In this document: piece after piece, positions 1 through 8,677 of the stretch | Layout: every line of letters begins with the position of its first letter | Position numbering within the stretch: the first letter of the stretch is position 1 | Source: Novosphingobium sp. 18050 | GTDB lineage: Bacteria; Pseudomonadota; Alphaproteobacteria; Sphingomonadales; Sphingomonadaceae | DNA length: 64,000 nucleotides | Assembly: GCF_902706195.1 (NCBI RefSeq) | Contig: NZ_CACSJO010000014.1 | Coordinates: 62,001 to 126,000 of the forward strand | Direction: 5' to 3' | Made by a program: the position numbers and the translations under genes | Notes under the pieces: model-generated | Database searches by the model: none | Told to the model about the DNA's origin: nothing | What the model saw: the letters and a program-made list of their open reading frames with translations, nothing else

Positions 1-66
1 GAACGGCGTTGTACGGGCCTTCAATGACGGCTTGATTTCCCGTCCGTCCAGGTGGCAGGTTGGGGG

Positions 67-465
67 ATGCATGCACACTCAAGGGCGATGATCGCCGCCG
101 CCGCCTTTGCCATTCTCACCAGCAAGAAAGTCGCAGGTATCTACGACCATTCCGCAAAGCGAAATCTGCAGATTGCCGCGGAATTCCGAGACGGGCGGCT
201 GCAAGGCTTCGACGGCGATCGGGCAGTGAAGTTCGGCGGGACGCTACCGGAGCTTTTCGACGCCGGCGACGGGACTTTTGTGTCCATCGAGATCGCGGGC
301 ACACAGGTGAAGGGATATGACAGAGGTTCGTCGACCTTCTTTACGGCTGAGGTCAACGACGATCTCGTGCAGGTCTATGAGCATGGGCAAGGCGCGTGGT
401 TCGCCTACGATGTGCAGGATCCCCAATCGGTGAGCGACTATCATCGGACCGACAGGCCTGCCTAG
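67..465 (+). CDS. Small protein of unknown function
   Basis: I do not recognise a family. The frame could open at a GTG at 52, but the ATG at 67 follows a G-rich stretch and an in-frame stop lies at 25-27, so the gene is complete here. After a short hydrophobic N-terminal stretch (MIAAAAFAIL) the protein seems to contain two weak internal repeats of the type V-x-x-Y-D/E-x(5)-F-x-A-x-V, for example VAGIYDH near the N-terminus and VQVYEHGQGAWFAYDV near the C-terminus. That pattern suggests a small beta-rich fold. There are no cysteines and no obvious catalytic motif. It stands alone: a strong inverted repeat follows 6 nt after its stop, so it is probably not cotranscribed with the peptidase gene downstream. 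Confidence 0.6.
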   Translation: MHAHSRAMIAAAAFAILTSKKVAGIYDHSAKRNLQIAAEFRDGRLQGFDGDRAVKFGGTLPELFDAGDGTFVSIEIAGTQVKGYDRGSSTFFTAEVNDDLVQVYEHGQGAWFAYDVQDPQSVSDYHRTDRPA

Positions 466-471
466 GGCAAA

Positions 472-528
472 ACGCGTAAGGCTTGCGTCTGATTGAAAGA
501 TGAAATTCAGAACGCGGTCCTTACGCGT
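472..528 (+). terminator. Long imperfect hairpin after the first gene
   Basis: Perfect 10-bp arms (ACGCGTAAGG at 472-481 and CCTTACGCGT at 519-528) enclose a second imperfect stem (GCGTCTGATT against AATTCAGAACGC). A short palindrome, CTCAATTGAG, follows directly. It lies 6 nt beyond a stop codon, which fits a transcription terminator, but there is no clear T-run. Confidence 0.5.
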
Positions 529-631
529 CTCAATTGAGAATCGTTGTCTCGTGGATGTGCAATAAAGGTGCTGGATTTTATATGTTTGCCGATGCAGGCT
601 GCCAGTAAGGCCTGACGAAGGGGATATTGAA

Positions 632-2677
632 TTGCGGCGAAAACTGGCACTTTTTCTCGCGTTGAGTGCAGCGTTTCAGGTTGGCGCAGTCCACGCCGCT
701 GAAGGTGAAGCACCTGCCGGACCCAGCCGCACCTTTACCGGCGAAGACCTTTTTCGGTTGAGCGGCGTTACCGATCCCCAGATCAGCCCGGATGGCTCGA
801 AGGTCGCGTATGTGCGGATGACCGCGGACGTCATGTCGGACAAGGAGGTGCCTTCGATCTGGCTGGTCGACGTCGCCACCAGGCAGCAGACACCGCTGGT
901 CGCCGGGAAGGGTGCGCATCGTTCGCCGCAGTGGTCGCCGGATGGCAAGCGTCTTGCCTATGTATCTTCGGACGGAGCGGAAGCGCCGCAACTCTACGTC
1001 ATCTGGCTCGACAGCGGGCGCAGCGTGAAGGTGACGGGCTTGCCCGATAGCCCCGGCAGTATTGTCTGGTCGCCGGACGGCAGGTCGATCGCCTATACCA
1101 TGCGCGTACCGGGCGATCCTATGAAACTCGGCAAGGCGCCCGAGAAACCCGAAGGCGCAACATGGGCCGACGGGCTGGAGGTGATCGACCGGGTCGTCTA
1201 CCGCGCCGATGGCGGGGGCTATGCGCAGCCGGGCCATGACCATGTGTTCGTAGTATCCACCGAAGGCGGCGCGGCCCGGCAGGTTACTTTCGGCAATTGG
1301 GACGATACCGGTCCGCTGTCGTGGAGTCCTGACGGTCGCGTGATCGTGTTGTCCGCCAATCGCCGTCCCGACTGGGAGCGAGATTCAAATAACACCGAGG
1401 TCTACGCGGTCGATGTCGCCGGTAGCACGGTGACGCCGTTGACCACGCGTAATGGTCCCGATGGCGGGGCGGTGTTCTCGCCCGATGGCAGGCACATTGC
1501 CTATCTTGGCTATGACGACGTCAATCGCAGCTACGAAAACAACGAGCTGTATCTGATGAACGCCGATGGCAGCGGCGCGCATTCGCTGACGGCGGGGCTC
1601 GATCAGTCGATCGAGGCGGTTTACTGGGCAGGCAATTCGCAGCTCTACGTGGCGTATGACGATCATGGAAAGAAGCGGGTTGCCCGGGTCGGCCTCGATG
1701 GAACGGTACGCACCGTTGCAGATGGGCTGACGGGCGGCACGCATTACGACCGGCCCTATACCGGCGGCGAGTTCACTGTCTCGAAGGGCGGCAGGGTCGC
1801 TTACACTTCCGGCAGCACCGATGCTCCGGCAGACCTGTGGGTCGATGGAAAGCGGCTTACCGACCTCAACGCCAACTGGCTGTCTGCCAAGTCGCTGGCG
1901 CCAGTCCGCAAGTTGCCGGTAGCCGCGCCGGATGGCCGGTCGATCGATGCCTGGCTGGTCACGCCGCCAGGGCTGAAACCGGGTCAGCGTGCGCCGCTGA
2001 TTCTGGAGATTCATGGGGGGCCCAATTCTGCCTATGGCCCTGCTTTCTCCACGGACGTGCAGCTCTATGCCGCAGGAGGCTACGCGGTACTCTATACCAA
2101 TCCTCGCGGCAGCACCTCTTACGGAGAGGAATTCGCCAACCTGATCGACCGAGCCTACCCAGGCACCGACTATGATGATCTGATGGCCTCGGTCGACGCC
2201 GCGATTGCGGACGGCGTGGCCGATCCGAACAATCTGTTCGTCACCGGAGGTTCGGGCGGAGGCGCGCTCACCGCTTGGATCGTCGGCAAGACCGACCGTT
2301 TCAAGGGCGCAGCGACGCAGAAGCCGGTGGTCAACTGGATCAGCGAGGCGCTGACCATGGACATGACGACTTTCACTTCGCGTTACTGGTTCGACAAGAA
2401 GCCGTGGGAGGATCCCATGTCCTATTGGCAGCGTTCACCGCTGAGCCTGGTCGGCAACGTCAAGACGCCGACGCTCGTGATAGTCGGCGGGGAGGATTAC
2501 CGCACGCCTGTCAGCGAGGCCGAGCAGTACTATGCCGCACTGCAAATTCGCGGGGTGCCCACCGCGCTGGTCAAGGTTCCGGGTGCGAGCCACGGCGGCT
2601 TGACCGCGCGGCCTTCCCAGTCCGCAGCAAAGGCCGCCGCGATCCTTGCGTGGTTCGACAAATATCGGGTGAAGTAG
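632..2677 (+). CDS. Secreted S9-family serine peptidase (acylaminoacyl/dipeptidyl peptidase type)
   Basis: The protein has an N-terminal beta-propeller made of WD40-like repeats (many SPDG/SWSPDG motifs from about residue 50 to 400) followed by an alpha/beta-hydrolase domain, the S9 prolyl oligopeptidase arrangement. The triad is visible: Ser541 in GGSGGG, Asp622 in GGEDYRTP and His654 in GASHGG. A signal peptide (MRRKLALFLAL...VHAAEG) predicts export to the periplasm. The start is TTG at 632, preceded by GAAGGGG; no in-frame ATG precedes the signal peptide. Such enzymes cleave short peptides or acylated N-termini; the specificity here is not known. The gene is monocistronic, followed on the other strand by remnants of a regulator gene. 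Confidence 0.93.
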   Translation: MRRKLALFLALSAAFQVGAVHAAEGEAPAGPSRTFTGEDLFRLSGVTDPQISPDGSKVAYVRMTADVMSDKEVPSIWLVDVATRQQTPLVAGKGAHRSPQWSPDGKRLAYVSSDGAEAPQLYVIWLDSGRSVKVTGLPDSPGSIVWSPDGRSIAYTMRVPGDPMKLGKAPEKPEGATWADGLEVIDRVVYRADGGGYAQPGHDHVFVVSTEGGAARQVTFGNWDDTGPLSWSPDGRVIVLSANRRPDWERDSNNTEVYAVDVAGSTVTPLTTRNGPDGGAVFSPDGRHIAYLGYDDVNRSYENNELYLMNADGSGAHSLTAGLDQSIEAVYWAGNSQLYVAYDDHGKKRVARVGLDGTVRTVADGLTGGTHYDRPYTGGEFTVSKGGRVAYTSGSTDAPADLWVDGKRLTDLNANWLSAKSLAPVRKLPVAAPDGRSIDAWLVTPPGLKPGQRAPLILEIHGGPNSAYGPAFSTDVQLYAAGGYAVLYTNPRGSTSYGEEFANLIDRAYPGTDYDDLMASVDAAIADGVADPNNLFVTGGSGGGALTAWIVGKTDRFKGAATQKPVVNWISEALTMDMTTFTSRYWFDKKPWEDPMSYWQRSPLSLVGNVKTPTLVIVGGEDYRTPVSEAEQYYAALQIRGVPTALVKVPGASHGGLTARPSQSAAKAAAILAWFDKYRVK

Positions 2678-2684
2678 GCGGTTC

Positions 2685-3119
2685 CTACCGCAGGCCCATC
2701 CTGTCCATCTTGAGCAAGCCCGCCTGGGAGAGGCCGATTTCGCGCGCGGTACGCGTGGGGTTGTGGCCGGTGCGGTCGAGGGCTTCGGTGATACGGCGGC
2801 GTTCAAGAATGGCCACTTCATCCCGCCGTGTCAGTCCGGGTAGGAGCGGCGTAGCGGCATCCGGCACCGGCGCGGCATCCTCTCCCATCGCGAAGGCGAG
2901 GTCGGCGATGCCATCACCAAGCTACCGCCTCCCTTGGGCGCAAGGGCTGCCACGACGATCAGCCGGTCGGCGCGGCGCACCTCGCGCGCGCCGACCGGCT
3001 GATAGCTGCCATCGGCAAAAAACGCAGTAACTTGACCTGCATGCTCGCCGGCATCTCGCCGATCTCTTCGAGGTACAGGGTTTCGTGCGTGGCGGTTTCG
3101 ACATTTATATCAGCGGTAT
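2685..3119 (-). pseudogene. Decayed sigma-54-dependent activator (AAA+ and Fis-type HTH remnants)
   Basis: Reading the minus strand from about 3119, one frame gives TLYLEEIGEMPASMQVKLLRF, the Walker-B/GAFTGA-side region of NtrC/AcoR-type AAA+ activators. At the T-run corresponding to 3018-3023 the frame breaks; with one base restored it continues FADGSYQPVGAREVRRADRL. After LAPKG the rest of the AAA+ domain is missing, and a different frame resumes at DLAFAMGED and ends in a typical Fis-family helix-turn-helix (RRRITEALDRTGHN, then TAREIGLSQAGLLKMDRMGL). The sensor, Walker A and sigma-54 contact regions are absent. I conclude it is a remnant with at least two frame breaks and an internal deletion, and no longer encodes a working regulator. 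Confidence 0.75.
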
Positions 3120-3154
3120 ATGCCGATTGCCCGCGCCCCTAGCCCAACTTTCTA

Positions 3155-4441
3155 TCAGCCGGCCATTGCCGCCTTTCGTGCAGCGAGCTTCTCTTCCTCG
3201 GTCCAGATTTTGCGCTCGCGCACTTTCTGAACTTTGACTTGTTTGACCGGCCCGCCGCCCAGCACCGGCGCGCGCATGGTCGAGTGTCGTGCCACTTCAC
3301 AATGCCAGGGGTGATCGTCCTGAACGGTCAGGGTGCGGCCGATCTCCCGCTCCACATCGTGCAGCCAGGCCCGCTGCTCGGCATCGCAGAGCGTGACGGC
3401 GAAGCCGCTGCGCCCGGCCCTGCCGGTGCGGCCGATCCGGTGGACGTAGCTCTCCGGCAGGCTCGGGAGGTCGTGGTTGAAGACGTGCGTCACCGTGTCG
3501 ACATCGATGCCGCGCGCGGCGATATCCGTGGCTACCAGAACCTGCACGGTCCCGGCGCGGAAGGCGTCCAGTGCGCGCTCGCGCTGGCCCTGCGACTTGT
3601 TGCCGTGCAGGGCCTCGGCGGTGATCCCGGCCTCGCTGATGAAGGTGCAGACTTCGTTGGCGATGTTCTTCTGCAGCGTGAAGACGACCGCCTGGCCGAT
3701 CTCCGGCGTCTGCAGCAGCGCCAGCAGGGCCGCCTTCTTGTTGGCCGCATCGAGGAACATCACGGACTGGTCGATCCGGTCGACGGTGGTCGACGGCGGG
3801 GCGATTTCGACATGTGCCGGATCGCGCAGGAGGCTCTCGGCCAGCGCGGTGATGGATTTGGGCATCGTTGCCGAAAACAGCAGTGTGTGCCGGTCCTTTG
3901 GCAGGGCCTCGACAATGCGCTCGATCGGCTTGGCGAAGCCCATGTCGAGCATCTGGTCGGCCTCATCGAGCACCAGCGCCTCAAGCTCGGACAGGTTGCA
4001 GAGGCCCTGTTCGATCAAATCCAGCAAGCGACCCGGCGTCGCTACGATGATGTCCACGCCGAGGTTGAGCGCATTGACCTGGTGGAACTGGCTGACGCCG
4101 CCGAAGATCGTCGTGACGCTGGGCTGCAGATGGCGGCCGAAAGTCTCGAAGCCGACGGCGATCTGGGAAACCAGTTCGCGCGTGGGTGCGAGGACGAGGA
4201 CGCGCGCGCCGCCCTTTGGCGCTGGGCGGGGATTCGCAGCAAGGCGGTGGAGCAGCGGCAGCGCGAAGGCGGCGGTTTTGCCGGTGCCGGTCTGCGCCAT
4301 GCCAAGCATGTCACGGCCCTGGAGCAGCATCGGGATCGACTGGGCCTGGATGGGCGTAGGGCTTGCATAGCCCGCCTCGGCCAGTGCCTGCAGCAGGAGC
4401 GGCGCCAGCGAGAGATCGGCGAAAGTCATGTTCATCGTCAA
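3155..4441 (-). CDS. DEAD-box ATP-dependent RNA helicase (RhlE-like)
   Basis: All helicase motifs are present in order: the Q motif near the N-terminus, Walker A AQTGTGKT (residues 49-56), PTRELVSQI, VATPGRLLDL, DEAD at 159-162, LFSATMP, TDIAARGIDVD and YVHRIGRTGRAGRSG. The 428-residue protein has only a short basic tail (EEEKLAARKAAMAG), as in the compact RhlE group that remodels RNA during ribosome assembly or mRNA decay. The start is a TTG at 4441 with GGAGG 6 nt upstream; ATGs at 4435 and 4429 are alternatives. The gene seems monocistronic. No residue is missing, so an active ATPase is expected. Confidence 0.95.
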   Translation of the reverse strand: MTMNMTFADLSLAPLLLQALAEAGYASPTPIQAQSIPMLLQGRDMLGMAQTGTGKTAAFALPLLHRLAANPRPAPKGGARVLVLAPTRELVSQIAVGFETFGRHLQPSVTTIFGGVSQFHQVNALNLGVDIIVATPGRLLDLIEQGLCNLSELEALVLDEADQMLDMGFAKPIERIVEALPKDRHTLLFSATMPKSITALAESLLRDPAHVEIAPPSTTVDRIDQSVMFLDAANKKAALLALLQTPEIGQAVVFTLQKNIANEVCTFISEAGITAEALHGNKSQGQRERALDAFRAGTVQVLVATDIAARGIDVDTVTHVFNHDLPSLPESYVHRIGRTGRAGRSGFAVTLCDAEQRAWLHDVEREIGRTLTVQDDHPWHCEVARHSTMRAPVLGGGPVKQVKVQKVRERKIWTEEEKLAARKAAMAG

Positions 4442-4629
4442 GCGGCGCCTCCAGCGCTGAGCAAGGCTGCGCCGGATCGGGCTTAGCGTATTGAGCGCGG
4501 GCTGTTAGGTGCGATGCTGCACTGCGTCAACGCGGAAAACCGGAGTGACACCGGTTTAATGCCCCTTTTGCGATCTCACCCCGTTTTAAGGCGAAATGAG
4601 GGCGTGCAGCCGTCTGCCGGGCTCGGCGA

Positions 4630-5277
4630 TCAGCCGAGAACACGCCGTGCGAAGGCCGTTGCGGCGGCGAGACCGTCTGGGCCGACGCTATGGCCGATAC
4701 CCGGCGACACGTGCGTCTCTACAGCCACACCGGCTTCGGCGAGTGAAGTCGATGCCAGATCCATCGAGCGGAACGGTACGATGTCGTCCTCTGTGCCGTG
4801 GATGAGCAGGACCGGCGGGCGACTCCGGATGTCCGACTGCAGCTGTTCCGGCGCGACGAGCATCCCCGAGATGCCGACGATGCCTGCCATGGCGTCGGGC
4901 CGCCGAAGCCCTGCATGCAGCGCCATCATCGTTCCCTGGCTGAACCCGATGAGGAGCAGGCGGTCGCTGGACAGGCCGGCCTTGTCCAGCTCCTCCGTGA
5001 TGAAGGCATCAAGGCCAGGCGTGGCCGCCGCCGCTCCGGCTGCCCGCTCGGCCATGGAAAAGGTCTCGATCGGCCACCATTGATGGGCGGCGGCCATATG
5101 GGGGATTTGCGAAGGGGCGTTGGGTGCAACGAAAGCGGCGCCGGGAAGCGAGGGGCGGATCATGTCCGCCAGCGCGATTAGGTCATCGCCATTGGAGCCA
5201 TAGCCATGGATCAACACGACCAGTGCATCGGCCTTGGAACCGGACAGGGGAGCGAGGCGCGGGCCATCAAGCGGCAT
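4630..5277 (-). CDS. Alpha/beta-hydrolase of the phospholipase/carboxylesterase family
   Basis: About 215 residues, the normal size for the small EstB/acyl-protein-thioesterase-like carboxylesterases. Motifs seen are the oxyanion-region HGYGSNG, the nucleophile elbow GFSQG (Ser), IHGTEDDIVPF (Asp) and GIGHSV (His). There is no signal peptide, so it is likely cytoplasmic. The ATG at 5277 is preferred over an upstream GTG at 5316 because it has AAAGGA about 7 nt upstream and begins MPLDGPRLAPL, the typical N-terminus of the family. It probably hydrolyses short-chain esters or phospholipid esters. It stands alone between the helicase gene and the rpoD promoter region. Confidence 0.88.
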   Translation of the reverse strand: MPLDGPRLAPLSGSKADALVVLIHGYGSNGDDLIALADMIRPSLPGAAFVAPNAPSQIPHMAAAHQWWPIETFSMAERAAGAAAATPGLDAFITEELDKAGLSSDRLLLIGFSQGTMMALHAGLRRPDAMAGIVGISGMLVAPEQLQSDIRSRPPVLLIHGTEDDIVPFRSMDLASTSLAEAGVAVETHVSPGIGHSVGPDGLAAATAFARRVLG

Positions 5278-5768
5278 GGGTATCCTTTCAGCAGCGCGAA
5301 CGGTTGGCGCGAGCACGTTAACGTGTGATGCTGGCTACCCGTCGGCCGGCTGTTGAGCCAGACTTTTTACCCAATGGGGCAGTGCAGACGAAACAGGGGG
5401 GGCGGCATGCGTTGATGGCCCGGCGCATAATTCTGGTTTCGGCTTGGGTATACCCATACTCACCCGAATCCATACCACCGTGCGTCAGGAAATTAAGCAG
5501 TGTCTATTTTCCTGTTCTTCCTTGAGGATACCCGAAGGGCATGCCAGCGTGAGCTTTCGCGCTCCTGCCTTTTCAGATTCGACTTCACGATTCCTGCGTT
5601 CGGCATGCTTTTCAACGGCATCATCAATACCTAAATGGCTTCCAATCAGGATCTGAAGAGAGATAGCTGGAATTTACAAGCTAGGTCAGGCAAGGGCGCC
5701 GTCAGATTCAATTTTTGTCCTGGCGAAGCGACCGTCATGGGCTGCGCACATGAGACAATGGCATACCT
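5278..5768. other. Gene-free region upstream of rpoD
   Basis: This 491-nt stretch separates the divergent esterase gene and rpoD and should carry the rpoD promoters. I see no convincing gene. A perfect 12-bp palindrome, TGGGTATACCCA, lies at 5445-5456. I could not assign a confident -35/-10 pair, and rpoD itself has no strong Shine-Dalgarno sequence. Confidence 0.6.
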
Positions 5769-7799
5769 ATGAGCAAAAACGACGACGCTGCGGATTTCGA
5801 CGCACCGCTTATTGACGGGAACAGGGGGTCGGTTGCGCAGTTTATCGCCCGCGCCAAGCGCCGCGGCACGATAACCGTAAGCGAATTGAACGCTGCCTTG
5901 CCTCAGGATCAGATGACCACTGATCAGATCGAGGACATCATGGCCGCGATCTCGGAGATGGGCGTCAAGATCGTCGAGAACGACGATGAGGGCGACGAAG
6001 GCGATTCCCAGACCGATTCGCAGAACGAGGACGATCGCGAATCGGAGGACGACGCTGGCGAAGACAGCGAAATCTCCCAGCGCCGCGTGCCCGATAGCAA
6101 AAAGGCAGAAAGCCTCGGTCGTACCGACGACCCTGTGCGTATGTACCTGCGCGAAATGGGCGCAGTGGAAATGCTCAGCCGCGCAGGCGAAGCGGCGATC
6201 GCCAAGCGGATCGAAGCGGGCCGGGACATGATGATCCAGGGCCTGTGCGAGAGCCCGCTCACCTTCCACGCCATCATCCAGTGGTCCGAGGCGCTCAACG
6301 CCGGTGACATGCAGCTGCGCGAGATTCTCGATCTCGACGCGATGCTGACCAAGGAACCCGCGCCCGAAAGCCTGAACGAGGACGGCGAAGGCGACGACGA
6401 CGGCGAGATCAGCGAAAAGACCGCCGGCCCTTCCTTCAAGGAAGATGACGACGTCGAGGAGGAATCCACCGACCAGGTCGACGAGGACGGCAACCCGATC
6501 CCCAAGCGCGAAGTCGAAGACGAGGAGGAGGGCAACACCATCAGCCTCGCGCAGATGGAAGCGGCCCTCAAGCCCGAAGCGCTTGAGAAGTTCCTGCTCA
6601 TCACCGAGCTGTTCCAGACCTTTGAACGTCTCCAGTCCGAGCGCCTCGACGCGCTGGCATTGGGTATCGACTTCCCGGGCGCCAAGGAAGAGCATTACCA
6701 GCAGCTGCGTGAGGAACTCACGGGGCAGGTCGAGTCGGTGAAGTTCCACGCGGCGAAAATCGAACAGCTCGTCGACAATCTCTACGCCTTCAACCGCCGC
6801 CTCACCACGCTGGGCGGCCAGATGCTCCGACTGGTAGAGCGTCACAAGGTGAAGCGCGCAGACTTCCTCGAGACCTATGTCGGCCGCGAACTGGACGACA
6901 CCTGGCTCGATGAAGTGGCGAAGAAGGACAAGAAGTGGGCGGCCTTCGCGGCTGCGGAAGCCGACCCGGCCGAACGTATCCGCCTCGAAGTCTCGGACAT
7001 CGCCGCTGCCACCGGCATGGCGTTGCCCGAGTTCCGCCGCATCGTGAACATGGTCCAGAAGGCGGAGCGCGAGGCGCGCATCGCCAAGAAGGAAATGGTC
7101 GAGGCGAACCTGCGCCTCGTGATCTCGATCGCCAAGAAGTACATGAACCGTGGCCTGCAGTTCCTGGACCTCATCCAGGAAGGCAACATCGGCCTGATGA
7201 AGGCCGTCGACAAGTTCGAGTACCGCCGCGGTTACAAGTTCTCGACTTATGCCACCTGGTGGATCAGGCAGGCGATCACTCGCTCGATCGCGGATCAGGC
7301 GCGCACGATCCGTATCCCGGTCCACATGATCGAAACGATCAACAAGCTGGTGCGGACCAATCGCAGGTTCCTCCACGATCATGGCCGCGAGCCTACGCCT
7401 GAGGAGATGGCGGAGCGTCTGTCGATGCCGCTGGAGAAGGTGAAGCGAGTCCTGAAAATCGCCAAGGAGCCGATCTCCCTCGAAACGCCGGTCGGCGATG
7501 AGGAAGACAGCCATCTCGGTGACTTCATTCAGGATTCGAATGCGGTTATCCCGGTGGATGCCGCAATCGAGGCCAACCTCAAGGAAATGATCACCCGGAC
7601 CCTTGCCTCGCTTACCCCGCGCGAAGAGCGCGTGCTGCGCATGCGCTTCGGCATCGGCATGAACACCGATCACACCCTCGAGGAAGTCGGCCAGCAGTTC
7701 TCGGTGACCCGCGAACGTATTCGCCAGATCGAAGCGAAGGCGCTGAGGAAGCTCAAGCACCCCAGCCGGTCGCGCACCATGCGCACCTTCCTGGATTAA
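5769..7799 (+). CDS. rpoD: RNA polymerase primary sigma factor RpoD (sigma-70)
   Basis: A full-length primary sigma factor of 676 residues. Region 1.1 lies at the N-terminus ([21 protein letters not shown]). Region 1.2 starts near residue 120 ([11 protein letters not shown]). A highly acidic non-conserved region falls at about 195-260. Regions 2.1-2.4 include [19 protein letters not shown] and [19 protein letters not shown]. Region 3 follows, and region 4.2 is the -35-binding helix-turn-helix [30 protein letters not shown]. It directs RNA polymerase to housekeeping promoters. In many alphaproteobacteria dnaG lies directly upstream; here the upstream neighbour is a divergent esterase gene. A strong hairpin follows the stop, so the gene looks monocistronic. 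Confidence 0.98.
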   Translation: MSKNDDAADFDAPLIDGNRGSVAQFIARAKRRGTITVSELNAALPQDQMTTDQIEDIMAAISEMGVKIVENDDEGDEGDSQTDSQNEDDRESEDDAGEDSEISQRRVPDSKKAESLGRTDDPVRMYLREMGAVEMLSRAGEAAIAKRIEAGRDMMIQGLCESPLTFHAIIQWSEALNAGDMQLREILDLDAMLTKEPAPESLNEDGEGDDDGEISEKTAGPSFKEDDDVEEESTDQVDEDGNPIPKREVEDEEEGNTISLAQMEAALKPEALEKFLLITELFQTFERLQSERLDALALGIDFPGAKEEHYQQLREELTGQVESVKFHAAKIEQLVDNLYAFNRRLTTLGGQMLRLVERHKVKRADFLETYVGRELDDTWLDEVAKKDKKWAAFAAAEADPAERIRLEVSDIAAATGMALPEFRRIVNMVQKAEREARIAKKEMVEANLRLVISIAKKYMNRGLQFLDLIQEGNIGLMKAVDKFEYRRGYKFSTYATWWIRQAITRSIADQARTIRIPVHMIETINKLVRTNRRFLHDHGREPTPEEMAERLSMPLEKVKRVLKIAKEPISLETPVGDEEDSHLGDFIQDSNAVIPVDAAIEANLKEMITRTLASLTPREERVLRMRFGIGMNTDHTLEEVGQQFSVTRERIRQIEAKALRKLKHPSRSRTMRTFLD

Positions 7800-7815
7800 A
7801 TATCCGGCCAGCGCC

Positions 7816-7859
7816 GACAAAACCCCTCAGCCTTGGGCGAAGGGCTGGGCGGTTTTGTC
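7816..7859 (+). terminator. Terminator hairpin of rpoD
   Basis: The outer arms GACAAAACC and GGTTTTGTC and the inner arms CAGCC and GGCTG form a long stem 16 nt after the rpoD stop codon. The 3' arm itself carries the TTTT run. This is a typical alphaproteobacterial terminator shape. Confidence 0.75.
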
Positions 7860-8055
7860 GTAGCGTGTTTTCTTCCGGGCCGAACTTGCGATTGCGATCC
7901 GCAACCGCGAACTTACCGCCCCGATCTGCCAACAATGCACCTCGCGACATCGACGCGCACCGGGCGCAGGCCGGTTATCTGCGCGAACAGGGCGAGGTTC
8001 GAGTCGGGGAGGGGGCGGCCTCGACCGGAAAACCATGCTCCCGACTTACTTGGGG

Positions 8056-8628
8056 CTATGTGGATTTTTGCAGAATGACCGGCGCGATTTGGCGGCTTGC
8101 TACCTCGCGAAGCACGAAGCTGCTACGTATGCGCCGGACATGCGGCAGTACCGAAAGTTCTTTACGATAGATCATATCGTAATCTTCCAGTGACTGGACG
8201 TTGAGGATCATCAGGAAGTCGGTGTCGCCGGTGACGAAGGCGCAGAACTGCATCGACGGGCTTTCCAGCACTGCCGTCTCGAAGTCCTGCAATACCGCTT
8301 CCGTCTGCGAGACCAGCTCGATCGAAACCATCACCAGCGTCCCGTAGCCCAGTGAGCGCACGTTGAGGTTCGCGGAGTAATGCGTGATATACCCCGCTTC
8401 CTCAAGGATCTTGCGGCGGCGGGCGACCGCCGTGCTCGACAGGTGGACCTTTTCCCCCAACCAGACATCCGAAGCGCGTCCGTCCGAGACGAGAGCGCGC
8501 ATCAGCCTGAGGTCGGTGTCGTCGAGCTCGTGCTGGGCAGGGCGGCCCCGCACCGCGTCGAGCCAGTGCAGTTTGCTGGACTGCATATCCATTTTGTTGA
8601 GCGCCCCTTTTTTCGATTTCGAAACCAT
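8056..8628 (-). CDS. Lrp/AsnC-family transcriptional regulator
   Basis: The N-terminal winged HTH (DDTDLRLMRALVSDGRASDVWLGEKV, then STAVARRRKILEEAGYI) is followed by an Lrp-type ligand-binding RAM domain (YGTLVMVSIEL...CAFVTGDTDFLMILNV). The C-terminal tail carries the usual HVRRIRSSFVLREV segment. Proteins of this family sense amino acids and often control amino-acid or peptide catabolic genes. The start could be the ATG at 8628 or, equally well, the ATG at 8592 (MDMQSSK), which has AAGGGG 11 nt upstream. It lies 49 nt downstream of the metalloprotease gene on the same strand, and the wider locus encodes peptide and D-amino-acid enzymes, so it is the best candidate for their local regulator. 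That link is inferred. Confidence 0.9.
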   Translation of the reverse strand: MVSKSKKGALNKMDMQSSKLHWLDAVRGRPAQHELDDTDLRLMRALVSDGRASDVWLGEKVHLSSTAVARRRKILEEAGYITHYSANLNVRSLGYGTLVMVSIELVSQTEAVLQDFETAVLESPSMQFCAFVTGDTDFLMILNVQSLEDYDMIYRKELSVLPHVRRIRSSFVLREVASRQIAPVILQKST

Positions 8629-8677
8629 AGTGCCGGATATCCGTTAGATTTCAAACAAAAGGGTTCGAAAGTGGCCG

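Noticed and set aside
5325..5656. Short open frames on the plus strand upstream of rpoD
   Set aside because: They overlap each other, have no RBS or recognisable composition, and lie in the expected rpoD promoter region.
5646..7820. 724-codon open frame antisense to rpoD
   Set aside because: It mirrors the codon bias of rpoD on the opposite strand; the plus-strand protein has all sigma-70 regions.
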